64,000 nucleotides of DNA from CBDDCA01 sp965218205 (GCA_965218205.1 OZ244590.1:2232001-2296000); one strand, 5' to 3'. Shown: positions 44,752-54,121, counted from the stretch's first letter. Notes: generated by a model from the sequence alone, not told the origin. Numbers and translations are program-made.

Positions 44752-45827
44752 AATTTATTTATAATCTCCTGTGTAAAAATATCGGTAGATATTGCCTTTG
44801 ATGATTCTTCAGGAGGCAATAAATCTACAGTGAGTGCTTTTCTTTCTTGTAATACAGAAAACAATGCTTGTTCTAGTGTATCGGCTGCTTTTTGTTCTTG
44901 AATATCACGCAGTAACATAATACCACATAAAATCAATGCGGTAGGATTTAGCATATTTCTGCCTGCAAACTCTGGAGCTGCTCCATGCGTAGCTTCGTAT
45001 ACAGTAGCTTGTTGTCCAATATTTGAGCCAGGAGCAACTCCTAGCCCTCCCATCAGTCCTGCACAAAGATCGGATACAATATCACCATATAGATTAGGGA
45101 GCAGTAGCATATCAAAACTTTCGGGAACTTGCACCAATTTCATACACAAAGCATCTACGAGTACATGGTCGCATTCTATGTTGTACTTGCTAGCCTCATC
45201 TTTTGCTACTTCCAAAAAGAGTCCATCACTATATTTCATAATATTAGACTTTGTTACTATAGTGAGCTTTTTTCTGTTATTACGTGCTGCATATTCACAG
45301 CTAAACTTACAAATACGTCTCGTGGCTACTTCACTTATTGCTTTTATTGAAATGCCTGCCTCTAAGGATATTTGCTTTGTGTTGAGTGCATTACATTGAC
45401 GAATAAGCTGCTGTGTGGCTTCTTTGTGTGCTTCAAACTCTACTCCTGCATATAAATCTTCTGTATTTTCACGTACAATGACTATATCAATATTTTTTGT
45501 ATCTCCAAACGGTGAGGGAATGCCAGGCAATGTTTTACATGGACGTACACAGGCAAATAAATCAAGTGTCTGTCGCAGTGCAACATTTACGCTACGAAAC
45601 CCTTTTCCTATGGGAGTAATAATTGGCCCTTTGAGTGCCAATTTTGTTTTCTTTATTTCCTCTAATACATGTTCAGGTAAAAGAGATTGTTCTTTCTCAG
45701 CAACAGAGGCTCCTGCTTGCTTTTCTATCCAATGTATGGACGCTCCACTTGCATCAATACATTTTCGCGTAGCTTCTATTAATTCGGGACCTACGCCATC
45801 CCCTGGGATCAATACTACATTTGTCAT
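44748..45827 (-). CDS. icd: Isocitrate dehydrogenase (NAD-type isopropylmalate/isocitrate family)
   Basis: 359 aa. IPGDGVGPELIEATR at the N-terminus, IVRENTEDLYAGVEF with the substrate-binding Glu/Tyr, IVTKSNIMKYSDGLFLEVAKD, DALCMKLV, and NLYGDIVSDLCAGLMGGLGVAPG (catalytic Asp residues). Short monomers of this kind are mostly NAD-dependent. A relation to isopropylmalate dehydrogenase cannot be excluded, but the gltA partner supports isocitrate. TATAAT ends 6 nt before the ATG; leaderless. Confidence 0.9.
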   Translation of the reverse strand: MTNVVLIPGDGVGPELIEATRKCIDASGASIHWIEKQAGASVAEKEQSLLPEHVLEEIKKTKLALKGPIITPIGKGFRSVNVALRQTLDLFACVRPCKTLPGIPSPFGDTKNIDIVIVRENTEDLYAGVEFEAHKEATQQLIRQCNALNTKQISLEAGISIKAISEVATRRICKFSCEYAARNNRKKLTIVTKSNIMKYSDGLFLEVAKDEASKYNIECDHVLVDALCMKLVQVPESFDMLLLPNLYGDIVSDLCAGLMGGLGVAPGSNIGQQATVYEATHGAAPEFAGRNMLNPTALILCGIMLLRDIQEQKAADTLEQALFSVLQERKALTVDLLPPEESSKAISTDIFTQEIINKL

Positions 45828-45833
45828 ATTCTT

Positions 45834-45839
45834 ATTATA
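45834..45839 (-). promoter_or_regulatory. -10 box of icd, leaderless arrangement
   Basis: TATAAT on the minus strand, 6 nt before ATG 45827; no ribosome-binding site between. Confidence 0.6.
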
Positions 45840-45886
45840 CTGTTTTTTAACTTATCATGTTAGAAAAGATGTATTTTATCTTTCTT

Positions 45887-48682
45887 TTATTTATGGTATA
45901 TGTCAGTATATTCATGAAATTGTTCTCTTACTGCATCTATTTTTTCATCTCGTTCTCCAAGTTTGTACTTTTTGAGAAACACAGCTTCTATTGCAGTTCC
46001 TAACGGTTCTTTGTTATCATACAGATAATTATCAATCATGTTCCAAAATGTATCTGGTTTTAGCTGATATTCTTCACATATCCGTTTGAGTGTTTTTTCT
46101 CGCTCCTCTTCAACAAAAGAATTGTATGCTTCTTCTATGTTGATATCATGTGCTTGTGATGAAACACGCTCTATAAAATTTTCAATAAGCTGTTTTTTAC
46201 TTCGTAACTGTGGGTTTGCATCAATGGTGGCATATATTTTTTCTTTGAGTGATTGTTGTTTATCTTCTGGTGCATTGAATAAATCAGTCAGCAAACGTAG
46301 GATGTAGTCTACAGTAATATCATCTTTTTGTATAAGCTGTAGTTCAAAATCTATGTCATCGATAATTGATTCTTTGCTTCTGTTGTTTTTTGTTTTATCA
46401 TGTATATCAAGATACTTAGAGGTATAATTTTCAAACTCCTGCTCAGAGAGGGGTATATCATCCCATGTAAAATCACTAAAGCCACTGAGAGTATTTATGA
46501 TACGCATGAGTGTTCTAAATGCTTTAATAAAGGCAAGCGTCTCCTCTTCGCCTGTGAGGGCATCCACGTCTTCTACATGTGGAGCAATGGCAATAAGTGC
46601 ATCGTAGGCTTGCTTACATTGTTCCACATAGTTCTGATACGGCTGTAAGAGAATGGTATCTTTTGCATCTTTGTTTGAAAATAAGGCTATGGCTTCATCT
46701 GTTTTTTGTTTTAGATTGCGGAAACATACGATATTGCCATGACTTTTTTGCTCGTTATGTATACGATTGGTGCGTGAAAATGCCTGTATGAGTCCATGAT
46801 ATTGTAGAGATTTATCAACATATAATGTGTTCAGAAACTTGCTATCAAAGCCTGTCAAGAACATGTTTACTACTATCAGTATATCTATTTGTTTTCTTCG
46901 TACACGCTGCGATACATTATTGTAGTAATCATAAAAACTGTCAGTATTGTGTGCGGTGTACTGTGTAGTAAACATTTTGTTATAGTCCTGTATACATGTC
47001 TCAAGTGCATCCCTTGCGTAGCTGTTGATAGTGCCTTGATTATCATCACGTACAGAAGCTATATCGGAGATAGTATGTGCATCCATCTCTTCTTCATTTT
47101 GAGAATAGCTAAACACTGTTGCAATTTTGAGATCATGCTCTTTTTTCTTAAAAATGTCATAGTAACGAATAAGCACTTCAATAGAAGGAACACAGAGTAT
47201 GGCAGTATATTGCTTTGTATGTGTTTTTTGTGCATGATGGGTAAGAATGTAATCTACTATTTTTTCTATTCGTTTATCACTCCCTAAAAATTCCTTTGTA
47301 TCTATGTCTTCTACTGATATGTCTATGGTATTCTTGCTCTGTTCGTTTTCTTTATAGCGTCCTACATATTCTACAGAAAAACGTAGTACATTACCATCAC
47401 GGATAGCATCAACAATGGTATAGCGGTGTAGACTTTTGCCAAATACAGAAGCGGTAGTTTTATCGTTTTTTTGTGCGTTTTCTTCAAATATAGGCGTGCC
47501 TGTAAATCCTATAAGCTGATGCTGTGGAAAAAAAGAGGTAATATTTTTATGCGTTACTCCAAACTGGCTTCTATGACATTCATCAAAAATACATACTATC
47601 TTTTTGTCTTTTATGTTTTGTAGCTTCGCTTGGTGTTTCTCTACTGCTCTATTGAGTTTTTGAATGGTGGTAATAATGAGTTTTTTATTGTTATCTTGTA
47701 ATTGTTGTATGAGATGTTTTGTGTGTTCTGTAGCATCTACACTGCCCTCACTAAAACTATTAAATTCTTTGCTGGTCTGATAGTCAAGGTCTTTTCTGTC
47801 CACTACAAACAGTATTTTATCAATTGTTGCATCTTGCGTAAGAATCTGAGATGCCTTAAACGAAGTGAGTGTTTTTCCACTGCCAGTAGTATGCCAAATG
47901 TAGCCATTGTTAGTGGTGTTCTGCACCGTATTGACAATTTCCTCTACTGCATAAAACTGATAAGGACGCAATACCAGTATCTTTTCTTCAGCTTCTGATA
48001 AGACTATGTAGCGACATATCATTTTTGATATATGGCATTTTTCTAAAAAAATTGAGGTAAAATCCTCTAATCGTGATACTGTGGTATTGTCTTTTTCTGC
48101 CCAAAAAAATGTTTGCTTAGCATTCAAGTCTCTATTGTTTGCATAGTACTTTGTGTTCACTCCATTGCTAATAATAAATATCTGTATGTATTGAAATAAA
48201 GCGGTATTGCTTCCATACGAATATCTTTGATACCGAGATACTTGTTGAAAGGCTTCTTTTATTTCTAAGCCTCTGCGTTTTAATTCTATTTGAACAAGAG
48301 GAAAGCCGTTTATCAACAGTGTTACATCATATCGATTATGGTATTGTCCTTTTACTGATATTTGCCGACTTACTTGAAAGAGGTTTTTGCACCAATGCTC
48401 GCTGTTTAAGAATCGTATATGTACAGTAGTCCCATCATCTCTATGTATAAGACATCTGTCACGGAGTATTTTTGCTTTTTCAAAAATGTTCCCTTTGTGT
48501 AAGTGATGGAGTACCTGTGTAAATTCTGTCTTACTGAGACTTATGGCATTGAGTGCTTCTAGTTGTCGTTTTAGGTTTGCCTTTAGTTCGGCTTCGTTGC
48601 TAATAGACACATACTCATAGCCCATGCTTTGTAGCTGTGATACAAGGCGTGCTTCTAACTCGTGTTCTGATTGAGTGGACAT
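45887..48682 (-). CDS. hsdR: Type I restriction enzyme R subunit (HsdR), orphan
   Basis: 931 aa. N-terminal nuclease PD-(D/E)xK: RYDVTLLINGFPLVQIELKR with QxxxY motif QVSRYQRYSY downstream. SF2 helicase motor: Walker A HTTGSGKTLTSFKA, VVDRKDLDYQT, DECH box VCIFDECHRSQFG, motif III GFTGTPIF, and motif VI LIQAFSRTNRIHNEQ. C-terminal helical domain after about residue 650. HsdR cuts DNA after ATP-driven translocation and needs HsdM2HsdS. Neither hsdM nor hsdS is within the window; 5' flank holds IS debris. Own promoter, leaderless. Confidence 0.93.
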   Translation of the reverse strand: MSTQSEHELEARLVSQLQSMGYEYVSISNEAELKANLKRQLEALNAISLSKTEFTQVLHHLHKGNIFEKAKILRDRCLIHRDDGTTVHIRFLNSEHWCKNLFQVSRQISVKGQYHNRYDVTLLINGFPLVQIELKRRGLEIKEAFQQVSRYQRYSYGSNTALFQYIQIFIISNGVNTKYYANNRDLNAKQTFFWAEKDNTTVSRLEDFTSIFLEKCHISKMICRYIVLSEAEEKILVLRPYQFYAVEEIVNTVQNTTNNGYIWHTTGSGKTLTSFKASQILTQDATIDKILFVVDRKDLDYQTSKEFNSFSEGSVDATEHTKHLIQQLQDNNKKLIITTIQKLNRAVEKHQAKLQNIKDKKIVCIFDECHRSQFGVTHKNITSFFPQHQLIGFTGTPIFEENAQKNDKTTASVFGKSLHRYTIVDAIRDGNVLRFSVEYVGRYKENEQSKNTIDISVEDIDTKEFLGSDKRIEKIVDYILTHHAQKTHTKQYTAILCVPSIEVLIRYYDIFKKKEHDLKIATVFSYSQNEEEMDAHTISDIASVRDDNQGTINSYARDALETCIQDYNKMFTTQYTAHNTDSFYDYYNNVSQRVRRKQIDILIVVNMFLTGFDSKFLNTLYVDKSLQYHGLIQAFSRTNRIHNEQKSHGNIVCFRNLKQKTDEAIALFSNKDAKDTILLQPYQNYVEQCKQAYDALIAIAPHVEDVDALTGEEETLAFIKAFRTLMRIINTLSGFSDFTWDDIPLSEQEFENYTSKYLDIHDKTKNNRSKESIIDDIDFELQLIQKDDITVDYILRLLTDLFNAPEDKQQSLKEKIYATIDANPQLRSKKQLIENFIERVSSQAHDINIEEAYNSFVEEEREKTLKRICEEYQLKPDTFWNMIDNYLYDNKEPLGTAIEAVFLKKYKLGERDEKIDAVREQFHEYTDIYHK

Positions 48683-48688
48683 AGCTTT

Positions 48689-48694
48689 ATTATA
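48689..48694 (-). promoter_or_regulatory. -10 box of hsdR, leaderless arrangement
   Basis: TATAAT, 6 nt before ATG 48682; a second TATACT overlaps just upstream. Confidence 0.55.
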
Positions 48695-48753
48695 GTATAC
48701 TTACTTTATTATTTTTGTGTATGGAGAATAATTATGTACCTAGTAATTACTAT

Positions 48754-48796
48754 TTATTTTTCTTGCTCTTTTGTCGTAATTAGTCCTTGAGTTTCT
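48754..48796 (-). repeat. Dispersed peptide-coding repeat, copy C
   Basis: Reads ETQGLITTKEQEK then stop on the minus strand. Abuts the IS481-like scar. Confidence 0.55.
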
Positions 48797-48883
48797 AAAA
48801 CGAACATTACATACTTGGCATAATAGAAATTTTGCGGTATACTGATTTTATCAAAAAGGTTCATACGAAAGGGTAAAACTCCA
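48796..48883 (+). mobile_element. 88-bp IS481-like element scar (right end)
   Basis: Matches the last 90 bp of the complete element at 22636-22724, including the last transposase residues (KRTLHTWHNRNFAVY then stop) and the terminal GGTAAAACTCCA. The rest of that copy is missing. Confidence 0.85.
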
Positions 48884-48964
48884 CTAGCATATAACTTTTT
48901 GACTGTCACTCTCTCGTATGCTCTATAAAGATACTGCAGTAAAGTCCTTATTGCTCTTATGGTT

Positions 48965-48999
48965 CTATAGCAAGAAAGAGCTATCCTTTCTTGCTATAG
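48965..48999 (-). terminator. Perfect 14-bp hairpin after lipoprotein locus 2
   Basis: CTATAGCAAGAAAG, a 7-nt loop, CTTTCTTGCTATAG, 22 nt after the stop. No T-run follows on either strand. Confidence 0.55.
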
Positions 49000-49020
49000 G
49001 TATGTGTCTTTATGTATCTA

Positions 49021-52000
49021 CTATGATGAACACGCTGCGTCACCTTTCACCTTTGGATACTTTGCTGTTTGGCCTTCCATAGCTGAGTCTTTAAAATCAT
49101 TAGCATTTATGCTTGAATATTTACACAATTTCCACGATGACAAATCTTGATCAAAAGCAGAAGCTCCATTAAATAAACTAAGATATGAAATGTTCTTAGG
49201 AGGAACAACATTCCGTACATCCCAATCTCCTATATCTTGATTAAAAGAGCTGGCTCCACCAAATATATCAAACATACTAGTAACCTTACTCACATCCCAA
49301 TCTCCTATATCTTGATTAAAAGAGCTGACATCAGCAAACATACTACTCATATTCGTAACCTTACTCACATCCCAATCTCCTATGTCTTGATTAAAAACAG
49401 AATTAGCAGGAAAATCAGAAAACATACCGCCCATATTCGTTACATTACTGGTATTCCACCGTGTTATATCCCCATTAAAAGTATTAAAATTCGTAAATAA
49501 ACCATTCATATCAGTAATGGCACTGGTATCTATTATGTTGAGGTTGGGGTTATTAGTGTTTTGTCTGCTTGCTCCTCTTTCTGCTCTGATAATAGATACC
49601 AGTGCTTGCCTTGTTGTTGGTCTGTAATATTTAGCTGATGTCTCTCCTGATGGTGGAGCTTTTAGTCCTGTTTGTATAACAATAGTGGCTGGTATTTTTG
49701 AAGAGCTAACTGTACACTGTACTACAGTATAGCTATACTCAGTAATGGCATCATCATGTATATTGGATTTATTTGCTATGCCTGTTATGCTCACTGTTTT
49801 GCTACTCAACGATACTGCTAAGCCTGTTTCATCTTTGATTTTCTTTGCATCTGCCTCTAATATGTTATCACAGGTAAAGGCTGTGCCACTGGGAGTAATT
49901 GATAATACTCTCGTAGTATTTATTGCTGGTGTTTTGCCTACTTCTGCTGACACTACTGTAGTGTTTTCTATAATAGCTATTGGGGTAGTGACGGATACTG
50001 CTGTCGCTTCTCCTGAGATTTTTGTCTTTTTGAGGCTGTTTACTGCTACTGCGGTGATATAGTATTTTGTATTCAATCGTAGGTTGCGTATTGTATAGCT
50101 TGTTGCTCCTGTTGGCACATCGTCTTTTTCTGCTCCTACTTGTGCATCGCTTGCTGCTTGTGCTTGTGTTTTTACTGTTGCTCCATCTATGTTTGTATTT
50201 GAGGCTATATAGTACACTATGTAATCTATTTGATTATCTTTTAGATTAGTCGTCCCGTCTTCTGTTGTTCCTTTTATGGTAGGGGCTGTTATGGTAAGTA
50301 CTATGGTATTTCTTTGTGCATTTGCTTGTATGGTGGGCTTTCCCGGTGCTGCATAGACTTCTTTTGCGACAAACTCGTGGCGTTCTCCTGTTGATGTTTT
50401 TGTGTCATCAGTGCTGTTTACTGCTTGCACTACTATTTCGTAGGTTGTTCTGTTTGTCAATCCTGTCAGAGTGCTGTTGGTTGTTCCTGCTGCTATGTTT
50501 TTTGTTGCTGTATTAGAGTTTGCTTTTATTTGTGCTACTGTCCTCTGTGTACTGCCATCCTTAGCAATACTGTATACTTTGTACGATACTTGTGCTGCTA
50601 CTAGGGTGTCGCCTGTGTTTGCTTTGTGGCTTGCACTGAGATTTGGGGCTGTCCACGATATTCTCATGCCTGTCTCGGTTACTGCTGTTTGTATACTGCT
50701 TACTTCTGCGGGATCTGTCGCTTGTGATGCGGTTGTTACTGTTGCCACTGTCGATACTGCTTTTTTGCTTGGGTCTGTTTTTATGGCTACTTCTACCACA
50801 AAGTGATACTTTGTTGCTCCTTTTATTGCTACTGTTGGGGATGTCAGGCCTATACTGCTAAGGGCTGGTACTGTGTACACTCTGCTACTTGGACTGCCTA
50901 TGCTTACTTTTCTGCCTGCCTGTACTTCTGCTACTGTTGGGGTTGTGTCTTTCTGTAAGCCGTACACTGTGTATACTAGCTCATCATTGCTGGTTACTGT
51001 TGTGCCGTCTTTGTTTTTTGCTCCTGTTATTGTGCTTAATTGCGTGAGTACTAGCTTTATTGTTCCTGTTGTGTTTGTTGATTGTGATACTACTAGCTTG
51101 CCTGTTAAGGACGAGGTAGGAGCTGTTGCTTTTGAGGTGGGGATGGTGCTCAGTTCTAGTTTTTGTATCAGTGCGAGGTCTTTGCTTTGTGCTTTCTTTG
51201 TTGTAGAGGGGTTGAGGCTATTTATTGCTTCTATGCCTATGGTATATACTGCTCCCTTTGTTCCTATAAATGTTCCTCGTAAAGTGCTACTTCCTGCTAT
51301 GTCTTGTGTTTGTACTCCTGTCATTGCTTTTATTTCTGCTATTGTTTTAGTACTCTGGTCTCCTGCTACTAGGTATACTTTGTATTGTATCTGTGCTTGT
51401 GTGAGTTTTCTGCCATTGGGTGCTTTGTGGTCATTGGTAATTGTTCCTGCTTGAAACTCGTACTGTACGGTATCGCTTGTTGCTGTTGATTCTGCAATAA
51501 GCAGAGTGAGGCTTTCTGGTGCGGGCGGGACAGTGGATCTTTCATCGTATACTGCTACTTTGTCTGTGAGTGTTGTTGGGGGGCTTACTCTGTTATTTTC
51601 TACTGTGAGAAAGCTAAAGCTATATTGTTTTGCATTTGCTTGTGTTGCTGATACTTCTATGCCATCTGCTATGCCAAAGCTAATGGTGGTTGCTGGGTTT
51701 GTTATGCTTTTTTCTGCTACCAGTGTTGTGCCATCTAACATACGCAGGGTGTAGTACTTATTTGGTCCAGGTGCTTGCGTAAAGGTTGCTTTTATTTGTA
51801 TTGCTCCTGTTGTAACGAGGGTGGGCTTGCTTTGAAAGAGTTCTGCTGAGGGTGCTGTGAGTGGGGTGGGTGTTGTTATGTCTTGTGTTGCTTGGCTACT
51901 TTTGTTTTCTGAGTAATCTATTGCTTGTATTGTTACTGTGTATGTTTTTCCTTGACTGAGTTCTTCGACAGAGAGTGCTGTTGTGGGATAGGGTATTTTC

Positions 52001-53577
52001 TTCTCGTTCAGTACTGCAGTACTTGCATCTTTCTCTTGTATGCTTATGCTGTACTCTTTTATGTCTTTGTTCTTGGCTTTTGTTGCATCGGGTGCTGTCC
52101 ATGTTATCTGTGTTTCTACTTTTGTTGCTGATACGAAGGGATAGCTTGCTTGTATGTTTGTTACTGGATCGGGTGCTGTGCTATCTGCTCCTGTATCTAC
52201 TGTGGCTGTTGCTTCTGTTCCTTTGTTGCCTGCATAGTCCTGCGATTGTACTGCTACTGTATACTCGGTGGTGGCTTTGAGGCCTAGTATCTGCGTGTTG
52301 CGTACTGCTCTGTCTGTTATTGTTACTGTCTTTGCTGGAGTATCGCTCTCTTTTTCTGTTGCTGTTATAGTCACTCCTGCGTAATCTCGTACATTGGGTG
52401 CTTGCCAGCTTACTACTATGCTTGTTGCTCCTCCTACAGCACTTACATTGGTCGCTGGCTCTGTTGTTTTGTCGGTTGTGGCTTGTTCTTTTGACACTGC
52501 AGTGGAGTACTTTCCGTTTTGAGAGACATACACTTCTACTTTGTAGCTAAGCGTGCCGTAGAGTGTTGTGAGTGCTATGCCATCTTTTGCGACATACACA
52601 GTGGCGTACTCTTTGTTTTGTGCAGTTGCTCCGCTGACGGTTGCACTGGTATCTTTGCTTATTGTCTCCTCTGCTACTATCGTCTGTGTTGCGGTTGCTG
52701 TTACTCGTACTAAGAGGCTTTTTGCTGTGCTCCCTGTTCCAAAGGTAAAGTTTCCCCATGTAACAAGCAGGCTTTCATCGGCTGGGCTATTGCTTTTATC
52801 GTTTGCTGTTACTGTAAGATTTGCCTCTGGTAGTGGCGTTACTGTTTGTGAGAGTGCTGATGCTTGTATGCCTGTCAGTACTGTTGTAGGACTGCTTGTG
52901 TTGTCATTTCTGTCTTTGTAGCGTATTTCTACATCATAGGCTATGCCTGCAAGCGTGGAGATGTTTTGAAACACAACCTCTCCTTGCTGTAGGTTCTGTA
53001 CGGTAGCTTGTGCAAGCACTGTAGCACCAGTTGTGCTTTTTACCACTATTGTTGCTTCTGCTATATCTGTCTTGCCTGATGCTAATCGTTCTTTGTCCCA
53101 TGTTATTTTTATGCCATCCCCCGATTTTTCTACGCCTACTTGTGTCAATGTGTCCTGTGGGGTAGTAGTATCTATCAGTGTTGTCACAGTGCGGGTTGTT
53201 TTTGGTGATACTTCTGTGTCTGAGCCTGATCCTGATTTCTGGGCTTCTATTTCTACTGTGTAGTTAGTGAGTGCTTGTAAGCCTTTGAGTTGGTACGATT
53301 GTCCTTGTTGAAACAATGCACGATATTCTATTGCAGGAATACGCACTTGTATGACTTGTGCTGGTGCAGTAGAGGTAGCGTTTACGACTACATGTGTAGC
53401 CTCGCTTGGGGCTTGCCAGCGTAAAGCAAGCGTTCCATCATTGCCTGCTGCTTGTATCTGCACATTGGACAGTGATGCAAGGGTAGGGGTTACTGGTGGT
53501 GTTACCCCTCCGCCTGATGAGGAACTGCTACTGCCCTCTGCACATCCTACGAGTACGAGGGTAGTTATTGCTAGCAC
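49021..53577 (-). CDS. Giant Fn3-repeat/BspA-like surface lipoprotein, locus 2
   Basis: The frame is open from the stop at 49021 up to about 53661. Signal peptide: NITLVALFLVLAITTLVLVGC with lipobox LVGC (Cys 12 of the GTG-start form), then a Ser/Gly linker. About 1,518 residues: at least ten Fn3-like units, then C-terminal DUF285/BspA-like repeats with a 25-residue period (FNQDIGDWDVSKV three times). Only a GTG at 53577 starts in frame, and that truncates the signal peptide; the good ATG (53696) with AAGGAGA lies out of frame across a 12-G tract, needing 10 or 13 G. Probably a phase-variable adhesin; function is inferred. Paralogue of locus 1. Confidence 0.85.
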   Translation of the reverse strand: MLAITTLVLVGCAEGSSSSSSGGGVTPPVTPTLASLSNVQIQAAGNDGTLALRWQAPSEATHVVVNATSTAPAQVIQVRIPAIEYRALFQQGQSYQLKGLQALTNYTVEIEAQKSGSGSDTEVSPKTTRTVTTLIDTTTPQDTLTQVGVEKSGDGIKITWDKERLASGKTDIAEATIVVKSTTGATVLAQATVQNLQQGEVVFQNISTLAGIAYDVEIRYKDRNDNTSSPTTVLTGIQASALSQTVTPLPEANLTVTANDKSNSPADESLLVTWGNFTFGTGSTAKSLLVRVTATATQTIVAEETISKDTSATVSGATAQNKEYATVYVAKDGIALTTLYGTLSYKVEVYVSQNGKYSTAVSKEQATTDKTTEPATNVSAVGGATSIVVSWQAPNVRDYAGVTITATEKESDTPAKTVTITDRAVRNTQILGLKATTEYTVAVQSQDYAGNKGTEATATVDTGADSTAPDPVTNIQASYPFVSATKVETQITWTAPDATKAKNKDIKEYSISIQEKDASTAVLNEKKIPYPTTALSVEELSQGKTYTVTIQAIDYSENKSSQATQDITTPTPLTAPSAELFQSKPTLVTTGAIQIKATFTQAPGPNKYYTLRMLDGTTLVAEKSITNPATTISFGIADGIEVSATQANAKQYSFSFLTVENNRVSPPTTLTDKVAVYDERSTVPPAPESLTLLIAESTATSDTVQYEFQAGTITNDHKAPNGRKLTQAQIQYKVYLVAGDQSTKTIAEIKAMTGVQTQDIAGSSTLRGTFIGTKGAVYTIGIEAINSLNPSTTKKAQSKDLALIQKLELSTIPTSKATAPTSSLTGKLVVSQSTNTTGTIKLVLTQLSTITGAKNKDGTTVTSNDELVYTVYGLQKDTTPTVAEVQAGRKVSIGSPSSRVYTVPALSSIGLTSPTVAIKGATKYHFVVEVAIKTDPSKKAVSTVATVTTASQATDPAEVSSIQTAVTETGMRISWTAPNLSASHKANTGDTLVAAQVSYKVYSIAKDGSTQRTVAQIKANSNTATKNIAAGTTNSTLTGLTNRTTYEIVVQAVNSTDDTKTSTGERHEFVAKEVYAAPGKPTIQANAQRNTIVLTITAPTIKGTTEDGTTNLKDNQIDYIVYYIASNTNIDGATVKTQAQAASDAQVGAEKDDVPTGATSYTIRNLRLNTKYYITAVAVNSLKKTKISGEATAVSVTTPIAIIENTTVVSAEVGKTPAINTTRVLSITPSGTAFTCDNILEADAKKIKDETGLAVSLSSKTVSITGIANKSNIHDDAITEYSYTVVQCTVSSSKIPATIVIQTGLKAPPSGETSAKYYRPTTRQALVSIIRAERGASRQNTNNPNLNIIDTSAITDMNGLFTNFNTFNGDITRWNTSNVTNMGGMFSDFPANSVFNQDIGDWDVSKVTNMSSMFADVSSFNQDIGDWDVSKVTSMFDIFGGASSFNQDIGDWDVRNVVPPKNISYLSLFNGASAFDQDLSSWKLCKYSSINANDFKDSAMEGQTAKYPKVKGDAACSS
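49217..49402 (-). repeat. 75-bp tandem repeats coding the DUF285 units
   Basis: The block ATCCCAATCTCCTATATCTT begins near 49218, 49293 and 49368, an exact 75-bp (25-codon) period with near-identical bases. Such repeats can expand or contract. Confidence 0.8.
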
Positions 53578-53624
53578 TAAAAACAGTGCAACGAGAGTTA
53601 TGTTTTGCTTATATCGAGAGTGTA

Positions 53625-53636
53625 CCCCCCCCCCCC
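53625..53636. repeat. 12-nt poly-C/poly-G tract (contingency tract)
   Basis: Twelve C on the plus strand = G12 in the coding direction, between the leader and the signal peptide of locus 2. Frame fusion needs 10 or 13. Length should be verified with raw reads. Confidence 0.85.
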
Positions 53637-53696
53637 GATTTTTTTCACGGCTTGTAGCTCTCTACTCAGCCATCCTTTTTTCAACTGTTTTTTCAT
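53637..53696 (-). other. Translated leader of lipoprotein locus 2 upstream of the G tract
   Basis: AAGGAGA (53709-53703) is 6 nt before ATG 53696. The leader reads MKKQLKKGWLSRELQAVKKI then Gly from the tract; with G12 it terminates 13 codons later. SRELQAVKKIGG resembles SKELYSVKIGG at locus 1. Confidence 0.7.
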
Positions 53697-53925
53697 AAAG
53701 TTCTCCTTAAATTTTATCTATATATCATGTATAATTATCATTACACACAATGTACAAATGTTATTATAGCATATAATACTATTTTTTGTGCATATTGCAC
53801 CACTCGCAAAAAGAAAAAAAATACATCAAAAATTTATGTATACTATGCATATACTCCTGCTAAGGTGTTTTTTGGCACTTCTGTTCGGCTTCTGATTAGA
53901 ATTTCCAATTTCACCCCCCAACTCC

Positions 53926-53955
53926 TTGACTAATCTCTCCTTACTATAGTATACT
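53926..53955 (+). promoter_or_regulatory. Promoter of rpmH-rnpA
   Basis: TTGACT, 18-nt spacer, TATACT; the ATG of rpmH follows after 10 nt. The interval 53697-53925 holds no gene I can support, only A/T-rich DNA. Confidence 0.7.
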
Positions 53956-53965
53956 TACAGGTAAG

Positions 53966-54121
53966 ATGAAAGCGACATATCAACCCAGTAGAGTAAAGCG
54001 GTTAAGAAAATTTGGCTTTAGGGCACGTATGAGCAGTGCCTCTGGACAAGATGTACTTAAAAGAAGAAGAGCAAAAGGACGAAAAAAACTCACCGTCTCA
54101 GACGAAAAAAAGCCATACTAA
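53966..54121 (+). CDS. rpmH: 50S ribosomal protein L34
   Basis: 51 aa, basic: MKATYQPSRVKRLRKFGFRA then RMSSASGQDVLKRRRAKGRKKLTVSDEKK. The core matches L34 signature residues (KR...GFRxRM...G..VL..RR.KGRK). A component of the large ribosomal subunit. Not seen by a length-limited ORF search. Overlapped by rnpA in another frame over much of its 3' part. Confidence 0.96.
   Translation: MKATYQPSRVKRLRKFGFRARMSSASGQDVLKRRRAKGRKKLTVSDEKKPY

Noticed and set aside
48796..48883. A functional small gene from the IS scar
   Set aside because: Only the last 15 codons of the transposase remain, without start or promoter.
49217..49402. 75-bp tandem repeats as a CRISPR array
   Set aside because: They encode the 25-residue DUF285 units in frame within the lipoprotein; there are no variable spacers.
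54036..54050. GTG 54036 as the rnpA start
   Set aside because: Possible, but ATG 54051 is in the same frame and closer to the RnpA core; I prefer it.
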